Below, piece by piece: positions 53,749 to 61,438 of a stretch of DNA of 64,000 nucleotides (its first letter is position 1; each line of letters starts with the position of its first letter). The notes under the pieces are model-generated. The model saw only the letters and a list, made by a program, of their open reading frames with translations, searched no databases and was not told the origin of the DNA. The DNA is taken from contig NZ_PPCV01000002.1 in NCBI RefSeq assembly GCF_004126535.1, positions 248,001 through 312,000 of the forward strand. The letters are read 5' to 3'. A program made the translations under genes and the position numbers. The stretch is from Propioniciclava flava (lineage in GTDB: Bacteria > Actinomycetota > Actinomycetes > Propionibacteriales > Propionibacteriaceae).

Positions 53749-54621
53749 GTGCAATACAACTCGGGGGCCCAACTCGATCCGTCCCAGATGGGCGGTGGAG
53801 GAGGACGACGCGGTGGCGCCGTCGCCGTCGGAGGTGGTGCCAGCATTCTGGTCATCCTCGTCGCTCTCGTCCTGGGATTCGATCCGGGAGCGCTCCTGGG
53901 GGCGGTCAGTGGTGCCCCGGCGGCTCCGGCAACCCCCACCAGCAGCGACTATGCGCATTGCCGCACGGGCGCCGACATCGCGGCCAATCCCGACTGTCGT
54001 TACGTGGCCTACACCAACTCGATCCAGTCGTATTGGCAGCAGGCACTCCCCGGCTACGAGGTGACCAAGACCGTCACGTTCAACCGCGCGATCAGCACCG
54101 GCTGTGGTCAGGCGACCGCCGATGTCGGCCCGTTCTACTGCCCGGCCGACCACCTCGTCTACCTGGACACCAGCTTTTTTGCCACCCAACTGCCGCAGTT
54201 GGGGGCGCACGGCGGCGACGCGGCCGAGGCGTACGTCATCGCCCACGAGTACGGTCACCACATCCAGAACCTCACCGGGGTGATGAGCAAGGTCCAGTCC
54301 GGAGGGCAGCGCACCGGCGCAAGCTCGCCCCAGGTGCGCCTCGAACTCCAGGCCGACTGCTACGCCGGAGTGTGGCTGCGCTATGCCTCAGGTGATCCCA
54401 CCGGCATCATCACCAGCGTCACCCAAGACGACATCGACCGGGCCGTCGATGCGGCCGAGGTGGTCGGCGACGACCACATCCAGCGCATGTCCGCCGGACG
54501 CGTCGATTCCTCCCAGTGGACGCACGGCTCCTCACAGATGCGCAAGAAGTGGCTGTCGCAGGGCTTCACCACCGGGGATCCGAACCAATGCAACACGTTC
54601 GCTGCGGGAGCGCTCGGCTGA
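53749..54621 (+). CDS. neutral zinc metallopeptidase (YpfJ family), membrane-anchored
   Basis: The 290-residue protein starts at GTG 53749, 8 nt after GGAAGG. A Gly/Arg-rich cytoplasmic stretch leads to one membrane span (ASILVILVALVLGF) near residues 31-45. The extracellular domain has paired Cys residues, YCPADHLVYLDTSFF, the zinc motif HEYGHHIQNLTG and ELQADCYAGVW, which supplies the third ligand. Substrates are unknown. It is divergent from the Nudix gene. Confidence 0.9.
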   Translation: MQYNSGAQLDPSQMGGGGGRRGGAVAVGGGASILVILVALVLGFDPGALLGAVSGAPAAPATPTSSDYAHCRTGADIAANPDCRYVAYTNSIQSYWQQALPGYEVTKTVTFNRAISTGCGQATADVGPFYCPADHLVYLDTSFFATQLPQLGAHGGDAAEAYVIAHEYGHHIQNLTGVMSKVQSGGQRTGASSPQVRLELQADCYAGVWLRYASGDPTGIITSVTQDDIDRAVDAAEVVGDDHIQRMSAGRVDSSQWTHGSSQMRKKWLSQGFTTGDPNQCNTFAAGALG

Positions 54622-54650
54622 GCCCACCCGCGGGCGACGACGGCGCGGCG

Positions 54651-55616
54651 TCAGGGCAGGACGGCGCCGCTCAGGTCCGTAACGAAGGAGCGGTCCCCCA
54701 CCTGGAAGTACATGCGTGGGGTGCCCGTGGCCGCACGGTCGTCGACCTCGCAACTCCACGTCATGTCCAAGGTGAAGCGATCCTGCGAGCGCAGCGCCTC
54801 CAAGACGGCCCACACGGTTGCCGGGGTGACCCGAGCCGGGTCGAACGGCGCCAGCCGGGTGGTCGACGTCTTCGTCGTGACGATGACGGGCGTCCGGGCC
54901 GAGCGCTGACGCCGAGTAAAAGCGCCCTGTGCATCCTGCGGCGAGTCGAGATAGACCCCGATCGCTGAACCGAATCCCAGCCCAGTCGTCGTGCCGCGCG
55001 CCCCCACGACGTCGGTGTAGCCCTGCTGGAGCCCCCAGGCGCTGCTGAAATCCAGCGTCGGCAAGAGGGTGCCGTCAGCGTTGAAGAACACCGGCCTGGT
55101 CTCGGGGTTCGTGGAGACGGACATGGAGACCAGGCCCGCCGAATAATCCACGATCTGCAGCGATTGACCTGACGCGGACCCCGAAACGGCCTGGGCCGCC
55201 CGGAACAGCGCGCCAAGATCGTCGAAGCGGAAGTCGCTCGGGTCGAACTCGCGCTGCGCCACATAGTTGATGTCGGATTGCACCTGCTGAACGCGTCCGG
55301 CACGCCACGCCCACGTCTCCGCGACACCGTTGCGCACCACCGCCACCGACGCGTCCGACGCGGTCACGGTCACCATGATCGCCCGCGAGGCGCCTGCCGC
55401 CGTCAGCAGGCGGCTCACCAGTTGGGGGGCCGCCCCCGGCGCGAACAGGTCAAGATGCTCCGACGGCGTCGCGGACGGCGTCGCCGGGGACGCCGCGGCT
55501 GACGACGACGGGGCGACGGACGGGCTGAGCGTTGGCGTTGAGGCGTTTCCGGGCGTGCAGCCAGCGCTCACGGCGAGCACCACGGCGGCTGCGGCGGTGC
55601 GGCGCGGAAGGCTCAC
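54651..55616 (-). CDS. secreted lipoprotein of unknown function
   Basis: The product has 321 residues with a lipoprotein signal ending SAGC near residue 20, then a Ser/Pro/Thr/Ala linker. The rest is a mixed alpha/beta domain with weak LppX/LprG-like or lipoprotein-sensor character that I cannot assign. The GTG at 55616 stands exactly 7 nt after TAGTCT on the minus strand (55629-55624), suggesting a leaderless mRNA. It follows the S9 peptidase gene by 10 nt, so the -10 box overlaps the end of that gene. Confidence 0.75.
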   Translation of the reverse strand: MSLPRRTAAAAVVLAVSAGCTPGNASTPTLSPSVAPSSSAAASPATPSATPSEHLDLFAPGAAPQLVSRLLTAAGASRAIMVTVTASDASVAVVRNGVAETWAWRAGRVQQVQSDINYVAQREFDPSDFRFDDLGALFRAAQAVSGSASGQSLQIVDYSAGLVSMSVSTNPETRPVFFNADGTLLPTLDFSSAWGLQQGYTDVVGARGTTTGLGFGSAIGVYLDSPQDAQGAFTRRQRSARTPVIVTTKTSTTRLAPFDPARVTPATVWAVLEALRSQDRFTLDMTWSCEVDDRAATGTPRMYFQVGDRSFVTDLSGAVLP

Positions 55617-55626
55617 TGTGCCGAGA

Positions 55627-57633
55627 CTACCCCTCGACGGGCCCGTGGACGGGGAGATGACGGTCCCACCAGTCCAGAATCGCGTCGAAGCGCTGACGCC
55701 GATGCCACGGCGTCCCGGAGCGGGACAGTTCGTGGTTCTCACCGGGGAATACCAGCATCTCGGTGTCGACGCCCGCCTGCTTCAACGCGGTGAAGTACCG
55801 CAGTCCCTGGCTGAGGGGGCAGCGCAGGTCCAACTCCGAATGCACCACGAAGGTGGGCGTGGTGACCTGGTCGGCCAAGAGCATGGGCGACTGCCGGTCC
55901 TGCTCGGCGAGGGTGTGACCGTTGTAGCCGGGCATGAAGTACCAGCCAATGTCGGAGGCGCCCAGGAAGGAGGCCGGATCGAGGAAGCCGCGCTCCACGA
56001 TCGCCCCGGCGAACCGGTGCTCGTGGGCGATGATCCAGGCGCTCAGGTAGCCGCCGTAGCTGCCGCCCATGATGCCGACGCGGTCGGCGTCCAGCCCCGG
56101 CACGGTGGCCAGGGCGTGATCGAGGAAGCTGAGCACGTCGTCGGTGTCCAGACCGCCGAAGTTGCCGGTGATGGCAGCGCCGTGGGCCTGCCCGTAGGAC
56201 GCGGACCCGCGCGGGTTGCAGTACACGACCGCATAGCCCGCCTCGCTGAGGATCTGGAACTCGTCGAAGAAGTCGCCGGTGTAGTCGGCGTAGGGTCCGC
56301 CATGGATGTTGAGCAGCACCGGGTGGGGGCCGGGGCCCTGCGGGGTGATGACCCAGCCATGGACGGGGTACCCGTCGCGTGACGTCGCCGTGAGTTCGGT
56401 GGGAGTGGCGATGCTCGTCGCGGCCTGCAGACCCTCCGCGAAAGCGGTGAGGAACTGCTGGCCCGGCTCGCCGTCACCGGTGACGCGGGCCAGTTCGCTG
56501 GGAGCGTCCACGCTGGTGACCGTCGCGAGGGCATCGTCGCTGCCGGGGATCCCTGCGATCAGGCCGACCGTCGGGCTACCCGACCACACGCTCACCACGT
56601 CACCGGCGGGAGTGACACGCCACAGTTCGCTGCTGCCGCGCTGCGCGCGCACGGTCCACACGTCGGCCGCACCAGCGGGCGCGAGATGGTGGAGTTCGAC
56701 CTCGACCGGGTCGGTGAGGCGACGCGGGGAGCGTCCCTCAGCATCGGCGACGTACAAGGACGGGTTGGCTGCCACAAAGTGCACGCCGTCCTCGCCCATG
56801 TCTGCGCCCAGCGCGTACAGGTGGGCGCCGTCGGCGGAATACGTGGCCGCGACGTAGCTGATGCGTCCGTCGGCGAGGACGGGTGTCTCCTCACCGGTGG
56901 CGACGTCGACCCGGTAAAGGCTGGAGCGCACCGTCACGTCGAGGTCGGCGCCGCGCTGGGTGACGATCACAACGCCCGACCCATCGGGGGTGAAGAGGGC
57001 CGACTCGACGTCGCTGGCGCCGTGGGTGAGCTGACGCGAGGCCGGCAGCAGGCTCGTCGCCTCCTGCGCGGCTGCGGCCCGGCCCACGGGAGCGATCGGG
57101 GGCTCCGCGTACGGGTCGGGTGTCGCAACCACGAACAGTTGGGCAATGCGGTCGGTCGACCAGCCCAAGCCGTTGGCCTGGATCTGGTAGCCGGTCAGGT
57201 GACGGGGATCCTCCTGCGGGGCAGGAACTCCCTCCAGCGTCCCGTAGCGGCCATGATCGGGGACGCGGGCCAGGTAGACCAGGGACGCCGAATCCGGCGA
57301 CCACGCCGGTGCGGAGGCGCCCAGGGGTGCGTCGGTGACCTGTGCGGCCTCACCGCCGGTGGCCGGGGCCACCCAAATCTGGCCGGGCTGGCCGGGGTCG
57401 GAGCGCACGAACGCGAGGAGGCGGCCATCGGGGCTGAGTGCGGGGGCCGTGTCCCGGAAGCCGCGGGTGATGCGCGTCGGTGCGCCGCCGTGAAGCGGGA
57501 TGCGCCACAACTGACCGGTGTAGGCGTCCGCCTCGAAGCTCGGCCGGGTGGCCGAGACGACGGCGAACGAGCCATCGGGTGCGACGGTGGGCTGCCCCAC
57601 GGTGAACAACAACGGAAGCTGATCGGCACGCAT
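55627..57633 (-). CDS. S9 family prolyl oligopeptidase (acyl-peptidase type)
   Basis: The 668-residue protein has an N-terminal beta-propeller with repeated WSPDS/FTPDG/SADG strands (about 20-390) and a C-terminal alpha/beta hydrolase. The Ser is in GGSYGGYLSAW. The Asp is in VVHSELDLRCP and the His in FPGENHELSRSG. It probably trims peptides in the cytoplasm, as no signal peptide is seen. ATG 57633 lies 7 nt after TAAGGT on the minus strand (57646-57641), so translation is probably leaderless. Confidence 0.93.
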   Translation of the reverse strand: MRADQLPLLFTVGQPTVAPDGSFAVVSATRPSFEADAYTGQLWRIPLHGGAPTRITRGFRDTAPALSPDGRLLAFVRSDPGQPGQIWVAPATGGEAAQVTDAPLGASAPAWSPDSASLVYLARVPDHGRYGTLEGVPAPQEDPRHLTGYQIQANGLGWSTDRIAQLFVVATPDPYAEPPIAPVGRAAAAQEATSLLPASRQLTHGASDVESALFTPDGSGVVIVTQRGADLDVTVRSSLYRVDVATGEETPVLADGRISYVAATYSADGAHLYALGADMGEDGVHFVAANPSLYVADAEGRSPRRLTDPVEVELHHLAPAGAADVWTVRAQRGSSELWRVTPAGDVVSVWSGSPTVGLIAGIPGSDDALATVTSVDAPSELARVTGDGEPGQQFLTAFAEGLQAATSIATPTELTATSRDGYPVHGWVITPQGPGPHPVLLNIHGGPYADYTGDFFDEFQILSEAGYAVVYCNPRGSASYGQAHGAAITGNFGGLDTDDVLSFLDHALATVPGLDADRVGIMGGSYGGYLSAWIIAHEHRFAGAIVERGFLDPASFLGASDIGWYFMPGYNGHTLAEQDRQSPMLLADQVTTPTFVVHSELDLRCPLSQGLRYFTALKQAGVDTEMLVFPGENHELSRSGTPWHRRQRFDAILDWWDRHLPVHGPVEG

Positions 57634-57737
57634 GGTTCGCACCTTACTGCGGGCGCGTCGCAAGAGCCCCGGCGGGATGGCAACCCCTAGGCTGTGCGCT
57701 ATCCGGTGGCTCCGGTGACAAGATCAGGAGGTTCGCT

Positions 57738-57920
57738 ATGGCGGGAACGTTCGAGGTGTACAAGGACGCGGCAGGGAAGTACCGCTTCCGTCTGAAGGCC
57801 ACCAATGGCCAGGTGATTGCAGCCAGCCAGGGCTACGAGAGCAAGGATTCCTGCCTCGGTGGCATCGCGTCGGTCCAAAAGAATGCGCCCGAGGCGAAGA
57901 TCGTCGACGTCGAAAGCTGA
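57738..57920 (+). CDS. YegP family (DUF1508) small protein
   Basis: The 60-residue protein is a single DUF1508 unit: FEVYKDAAGKYRFRLKATNG, then VIAASQGYESKDSCLGGI and a VQKNAPEAKI end. E. coli YegP has two such units. The function is unknown. AGGAGG lies about 7 nt before the ATG (57729-57733 region). Confidence 0.9.
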   Translation: MAGTFEVYKDAAGKYRFRLKATNGQVIAASQGYESKDSCLGGIASVQKNAPEAKIVDVES

Positions 57921-57933
57921 GACATCCCCTCGT

Positions 57934-57969
57934 CCATGCCCCGGCCCGCTGTGCGCGGTCGGGGCATGG
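57934..57969. terminator. bidirectional terminator
   Basis: CCATGCCCCGGCC (57934-57946) pairs with GGTCGGGGCATGG (57957-57969) with one G-U pair. It lies between convergent yegP-like and transporter genes. Confidence 0.8.
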
Positions 57970-58000
57970 TCATGTCTGGGCCGCAGGGCACGCCCACGCG

Positions 58001-59359
58001 CTATTTCTGGGCGCTGGGGCGGGCGCTCAGGTCGGCGAGGATGCGCTCGCGGAACGCCTCATCGATGCGGTAGCCGCGGCGGTAGACCACGTAGCTGACC
58101 AGCATCAGGGCGAGCGGAAAGAACAGCATCATGACGCGCAAGCCCAGCAAACCCTCGGGGGTCACGTCGTCGGGGGTGGCTGCGGTGTTGATCCCGGTCA
58201 CGATCAGGGTGGCGCCCACGATGGCGGTGGCGACCGCGCCCGCGATCTTGTTGATGAACGGCTGGACGGCGAACGTGACCGCCCCGTTGCGACGGCCCAG
58301 CTTCCATTCGCCGTACTCGATGCAGTCGCTCAAGAACACGATCATGAGAACGACCACGATGGCCTGACCCGCAAACATGAGCAGCCCCGCAATGCCAATG
58401 GGGATGAGGTTCATGGGGGAGAAGAAGAAGACCACATAGCCCGCGATGACGAGGCCCATCGCCAGCGTGAACAGGGCGCGCCGCGATAGGCGGCGCCGCA
58501 ACAACGGGAACAGGGCGAAGCCCAGTAGTTGTGCCACTCCCACGATCGCGGCGAAGGGGGCATACATGCCCTCGTCGCGGTAGGCGTACTTGAAGAAGTA
58601 GATCCCAAAGCTGGTGGTCGTGTTGTAGCCGATGAGGAACAGCATCATCGCGATGGCGGTCCACACCAGTTGGTCGTTGCGAGCCACGATCGAGAACAGT
58701 TCCCGCATCGGGGTGTGCTCGCGGACCTGGGTCGTCGCCGGTTCCCGGACGCCGAACACGGTGACGCACTGTCCCACCAGCATGATCGCGACCGCGATGC
58801 CCGCGAAGGTCGTCCAGGCGGAGGGGCCTGCGCCCAGGGCGGTCGTCACGGGGACGATGGCCACGACCGTGACGAACAGCCCGATGGTCGCGAAGACCTT
58901 CGTCAACGCGCTGATCCGCTCGCGTTCGGCGCCGTCGCGGGTCAGGGAGGGCAGCATCGACCAGTAGCCGATGTCGTTCATGGTGAACGACAGCCCCCAC
59001 GCCAGGTAGATCACGGCGAACGCCAGCACAAAGCCTGCCCCGCTGAGCCCGTGATCGCTGAACAGCACCAGGGTCAAGACGCCGGTCGCGACGGCGCCGA
59101 CGCTGATCCACGGCTTGTAGGCGCCCCAGCGGGTGGCGGTGTTGTCGATGATGCCGCCCATGATGATGTCGGTGAAGGCGTCCACGATGCGCGTCACGAG
59201 CAGGATGCCGTTGACCCACCACAGGGTCGTGTCGTCGAGGTCGAGAACCTCGGTGAGGAAGACGATCAGGAACAGCGCCATCATCGTGTAGACCATGTCG
59301 CGGCCGACCGTGCCCACGGCGAAAGCCCACCGGTTGCGGCGGATCGCGGTCTTGGTCAC
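58001..59359 (-). CDS. GPH-type sugar:cation symporter (MFS fold)
   Basis: The 452-residue permease has twelve spans. It shows the glycoside-pentoside-hexuronide family features RIVDAFTDIIMGGIIDNTATRWGAYKPW in the loop after helix 2 and DIGYWSMLPSLTRDGAERERI. EYGEWKLGRRNGAVTF sits in the second half. A beta-glucoside, pentose or hexuronide is a likely substrate, but no catabolic gene lies nearby. The start is GTG 59359. Confidence 0.9.
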   Translation of the reverse strand: MTKTAIRRNRWAFAVGTVGRDMVYTMMALFLIVFLTEVLDLDDTTLWWVNGILLVTRIVDAFTDIIMGGIIDNTATRWGAYKPWISVGAVATGVLTLVLFSDHGLSGAGFVLAFAVIYLAWGLSFTMNDIGYWSMLPSLTRDGAERERISALTKVFATIGLFVTVVAIVPVTTALGAGPSAWTTFAGIAVAIMLVGQCVTVFGVREPATTQVREHTPMRELFSIVARNDQLVWTAIAMMLFLIGYNTTTSFGIYFFKYAYRDEGMYAPFAAIVGVAQLLGFALFPLLRRRLSRRALFTLAMGLVIAGYVVFFFSPMNLIPIGIAGLLMFAGQAIVVVLMIVFLSDCIEYGEWKLGRRNGAVTFAVQPFINKIAGAVATAIVGATLIVTGINTAATPDDVTPEGLLGLRVMMLFFPLALMLVSYVVYRRGYRIDEAFRERILADLSARPSAQK

Positions 59360-59445
59360 GCGCGCAACCTACGGGATGCGGGCCACCGACGGGAGGCGCG
59401 CAGCCAGTTCCCTCGGTAGCCGCCGCCCTGGGGCGAACCGCGCTC

Positions 59446-60222
59446 CTAGGCCACGAGGAAGCAGACGATCAACACCACGGTGAAGACGACCTCGACCATG
59501 CCAAGCTTGCGAGCGCTCCACCCCAGCCGCGGCACCCAGGCTGCACGGATCGTCGTCGCGGCGAAGAACGCTGCCCACCACCAGGGCAGGACGCCGACGC
59601 CCGCGAGCGTCGCGGCCACCACGGTGGCGGCGCCGTGCCAGGTGATCGAGGCGAGCAGGAATCCGCGGCTGCCGCGCTCGCGGATGTTGGTTTTCACATA
59701 AAGAACCGTGCCGAAGAAGTAGGCGAACACCGCGCCCGTCACCAGGACGGGCGTGAGCCACTCGGCGGCGGTGAGGGTCCGCGGATCGGGAAACCGCGCC
59801 ACGAGCGTCATCAGCGACGCTGCGGCCACCGTCAAAGCCCCGCCCGCCGTGGCACGCTCCTGGCGCCGGGAAGCCAGCCACAACGCGGGCAGCAGGAGCG
59901 GCAGATAGGCCAGACCCCACCAGGCCATCGCCCATCCCGCCCCCATCAGCGTCACCAGCCCGGCCGTGGCGCTGGCCAGGCCGTAGGTGATCAGCGGGGC
60001 CAGGTACCGGTGCCGCCGAGACGGCGCAGCCTTCAACCACAAGGAGGCGTCATGGAAGGCGAAGTAGCCCAGCATCCAGCACGCGAACAAGGCCAACAGC
60101 CAGCCCCCAGCCGTCCCGGCCCGCACCGCGAGGATGAGTCCGATGGCGAACGGGGTGACGAGCATGGCCCACGCGCCGTGCTGATTGGGCACCCATCCCG
60201 TGCGGAAGGCGCGCCCGCTCAT
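59446..60222 (-). CDS. YwiC-like family membrane protein
   Basis: This 258-residue protein has about eight hydrophobic segments. The N-terminal block GWVPNQHGAWAMLVTPFAIGL is the mark of the YwiC-like group. WLKAAPSRRHRYLAPLITYG and FFGTVLYVKTNIRERGSRGF are the other conserved parts. Its function is unknown; a link with nitrate or respiratory genes has been noted in Bacillus by position only. It overlaps the methyltransferase gene by 4 nt. Confidence 0.85.
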   Translation of the reverse strand: MSGRAFRTGWVPNQHGAWAMLVTPFAIGLILAVRAGTAGGWLLALFACWMLGYFAFHDASLWLKAAPSRRHRYLAPLITYGLASATAGLVTLMGAGWAMAWWGLAYLPLLLPALWLASRRQERATAGGALTVAAASLMTLVARFPDPRTLTAAEWLTPVLVTGAVFAYFFGTVLYVKTNIRERGSRGFLLASITWHGAATVVAATLAGVGVLPWWWAAFFAATTIRAAWVPRLGWSARKLGMVEVVFTVVLIVCFLVA

Positions 60223-61247
60223 CGCGTGGGTTCTTTGAGGGTGCGTGTGACGATGAAGGAGCGATCCTGGGCCTCCACCGTGGTGGGGCCCACCTGAGCG
60301 CGCAGGGCGGGCAAGTAGGGCAGGTGCGAGTTGAACACCAGCCACAGTTCCCCACCCGGATGCAGGGCCGCCTTGGCCGCAGCGATCATGGCAAACGTCG
60401 GGGTGGAGTCCTTGGCCGCACCCCGATGGAACGGCGGGTTGGACACGATCAGGTCGACGCTGTCGTGCGGCACTCCCACCAAACCGTCGGCGCGTCGTAG
60501 CGCCACCTCCGCGTTCTGCGCGCGGGCGGTGAGCTGGGTGGACAGCAGGGCATACCGCGAGACGTCGATCGCGGTCGTGCTCCACCCGTGGGAGGCCAGC
60601 CAGGTGGCGATGAGCCCCGACCCGCATCCCAGGTCGATGGCAGCGCCGCGTGGGCGTTGCTGGGCGTCGCCCGTCTCAGCGGTGGCGCGCGCGAGCGTCC
60701 GCAGCAGCAGGTGCGTCCCCGGATCAAGCCGGTTGGTCGCGAAGACCGAGCCGTGGGCGACCGCAGTGACGCCCAGTTCAGGGACGTAGCGCCGTTGGGG
60801 CCAGCGAGGCGCGGTCGGGAGCGGGCCAGATGCCCGCAGCACGCGCGCCTTCTGGCGTCCCAGACTCGCAGACACCTCAGCGAACGAGCGCCGCAGTACC
60901 GCGTTCTGCCCCGGAGTCATGTGCTTGATACGGGCCCCAGCGATGACGCGGGCGTGCGCGGGAAGGTCGTTGGCTAGCGTCTGCGCGTAATCCTCCAGGG
61001 CGCTCAGGGCACGCGGCAGCCGCCACAGCACCAGGTCGGGGGACCACCCGGTGAAAGGGCCCGTCAGGCGTGCGTCCACGGGCACCTGGGCCTCATCGCG
61101 CACGTCGTCGTTCCAGGCCCGCACCTGCACCCCGGCGTCCGCCACCGCAGCGACGAGATCGCCTTCGGGATCGTCCAGGACCAAGACCCGATCCGGGAGC
61201 GGACCCGCTTCTTCCAGCATCAACGTCGAGACCGGATCCAGGGGCAT
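60219..61247 (-). CDS. RsmC/RlmG-like class I methyltransferase
   Basis: The 342-residue protein resembles the two-domain 16S/23S rRNA guanine-N2 methyltransferases. It has a degenerate N-terminal domain, then motif I DLGCGSGLIATWLA, motif II IDVSRYAL and the catalytic VSNPPFHRG. The ATG at 61247 is exactly 7 nt after TAGTAT (61260-61255, minus strand), which favours it over the ATG three codons upstream, inside that box. It is divergent from ppdK and first in a two-gene operon with the YwiC-like gene. Confidence 0.85.
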   Translation of the reverse strand: MPLDPVSTLMLEEAGPLPDRVLVLDDPEGDLVAAVADAGVQVRAWNDDVRDEAQVPVDARLTGPFTGWSPDLVLWRLPRALSALEDYAQTLANDLPAHARVIAGARIKHMTPGQNAVLRRSFAEVSASLGRQKARVLRASGPLPTAPRWPQRRYVPELGVTAVAHGSVFATNRLDPGTHLLLRTLARATAETGDAQQRPRGAAIDLGCGSGLIATWLASHGWSTTAIDVSRYALLSTQLTARAQNAEVALRRADGLVGVPHDSVDLIVSNPPFHRGAAKDSTPTFAMIAAAKAALHPGGELWLVFNSHLPYLPALRAQVGPTTVEAQDRSFIVTRTLKEPTR

Positions 61248-61256
61248 GAGCGACAT

Positions 61257-61438
61257 ACTACCGAGTGTCGTTGAGGGGCCTTTGTGGAGGAGTGCCCGGA
61301 TTCGTGGGCTCTTGTTCTTCCGCACGGAAACAAAAGCACTACGGTTGGTCCGAGACATCCGGAACGGATTGCTCCGCCGTCCGGAGGCCGTCAGGCGCAC
61401 ACCGAGGTGCACGGAGCTCGCGAAGGAGACGTCTGTAC
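61257..61438. promoter_or_regulatory. methyltransferase/ppdK divergent regulatory region
   Basis: The gap carries the leaderless -10 box of the methyltransferase gene at its left end. TTCCG-CA-CGGAA (61318-61329) is a perfect dyad just upstream of a possible ppdK -10 box TACGGT (about 61340). A GAAGGAG ribosome site lies 10 nt before the ppdK ATG. The dyad is a candidate operator, with no regulator assigned. Confidence 0.4.
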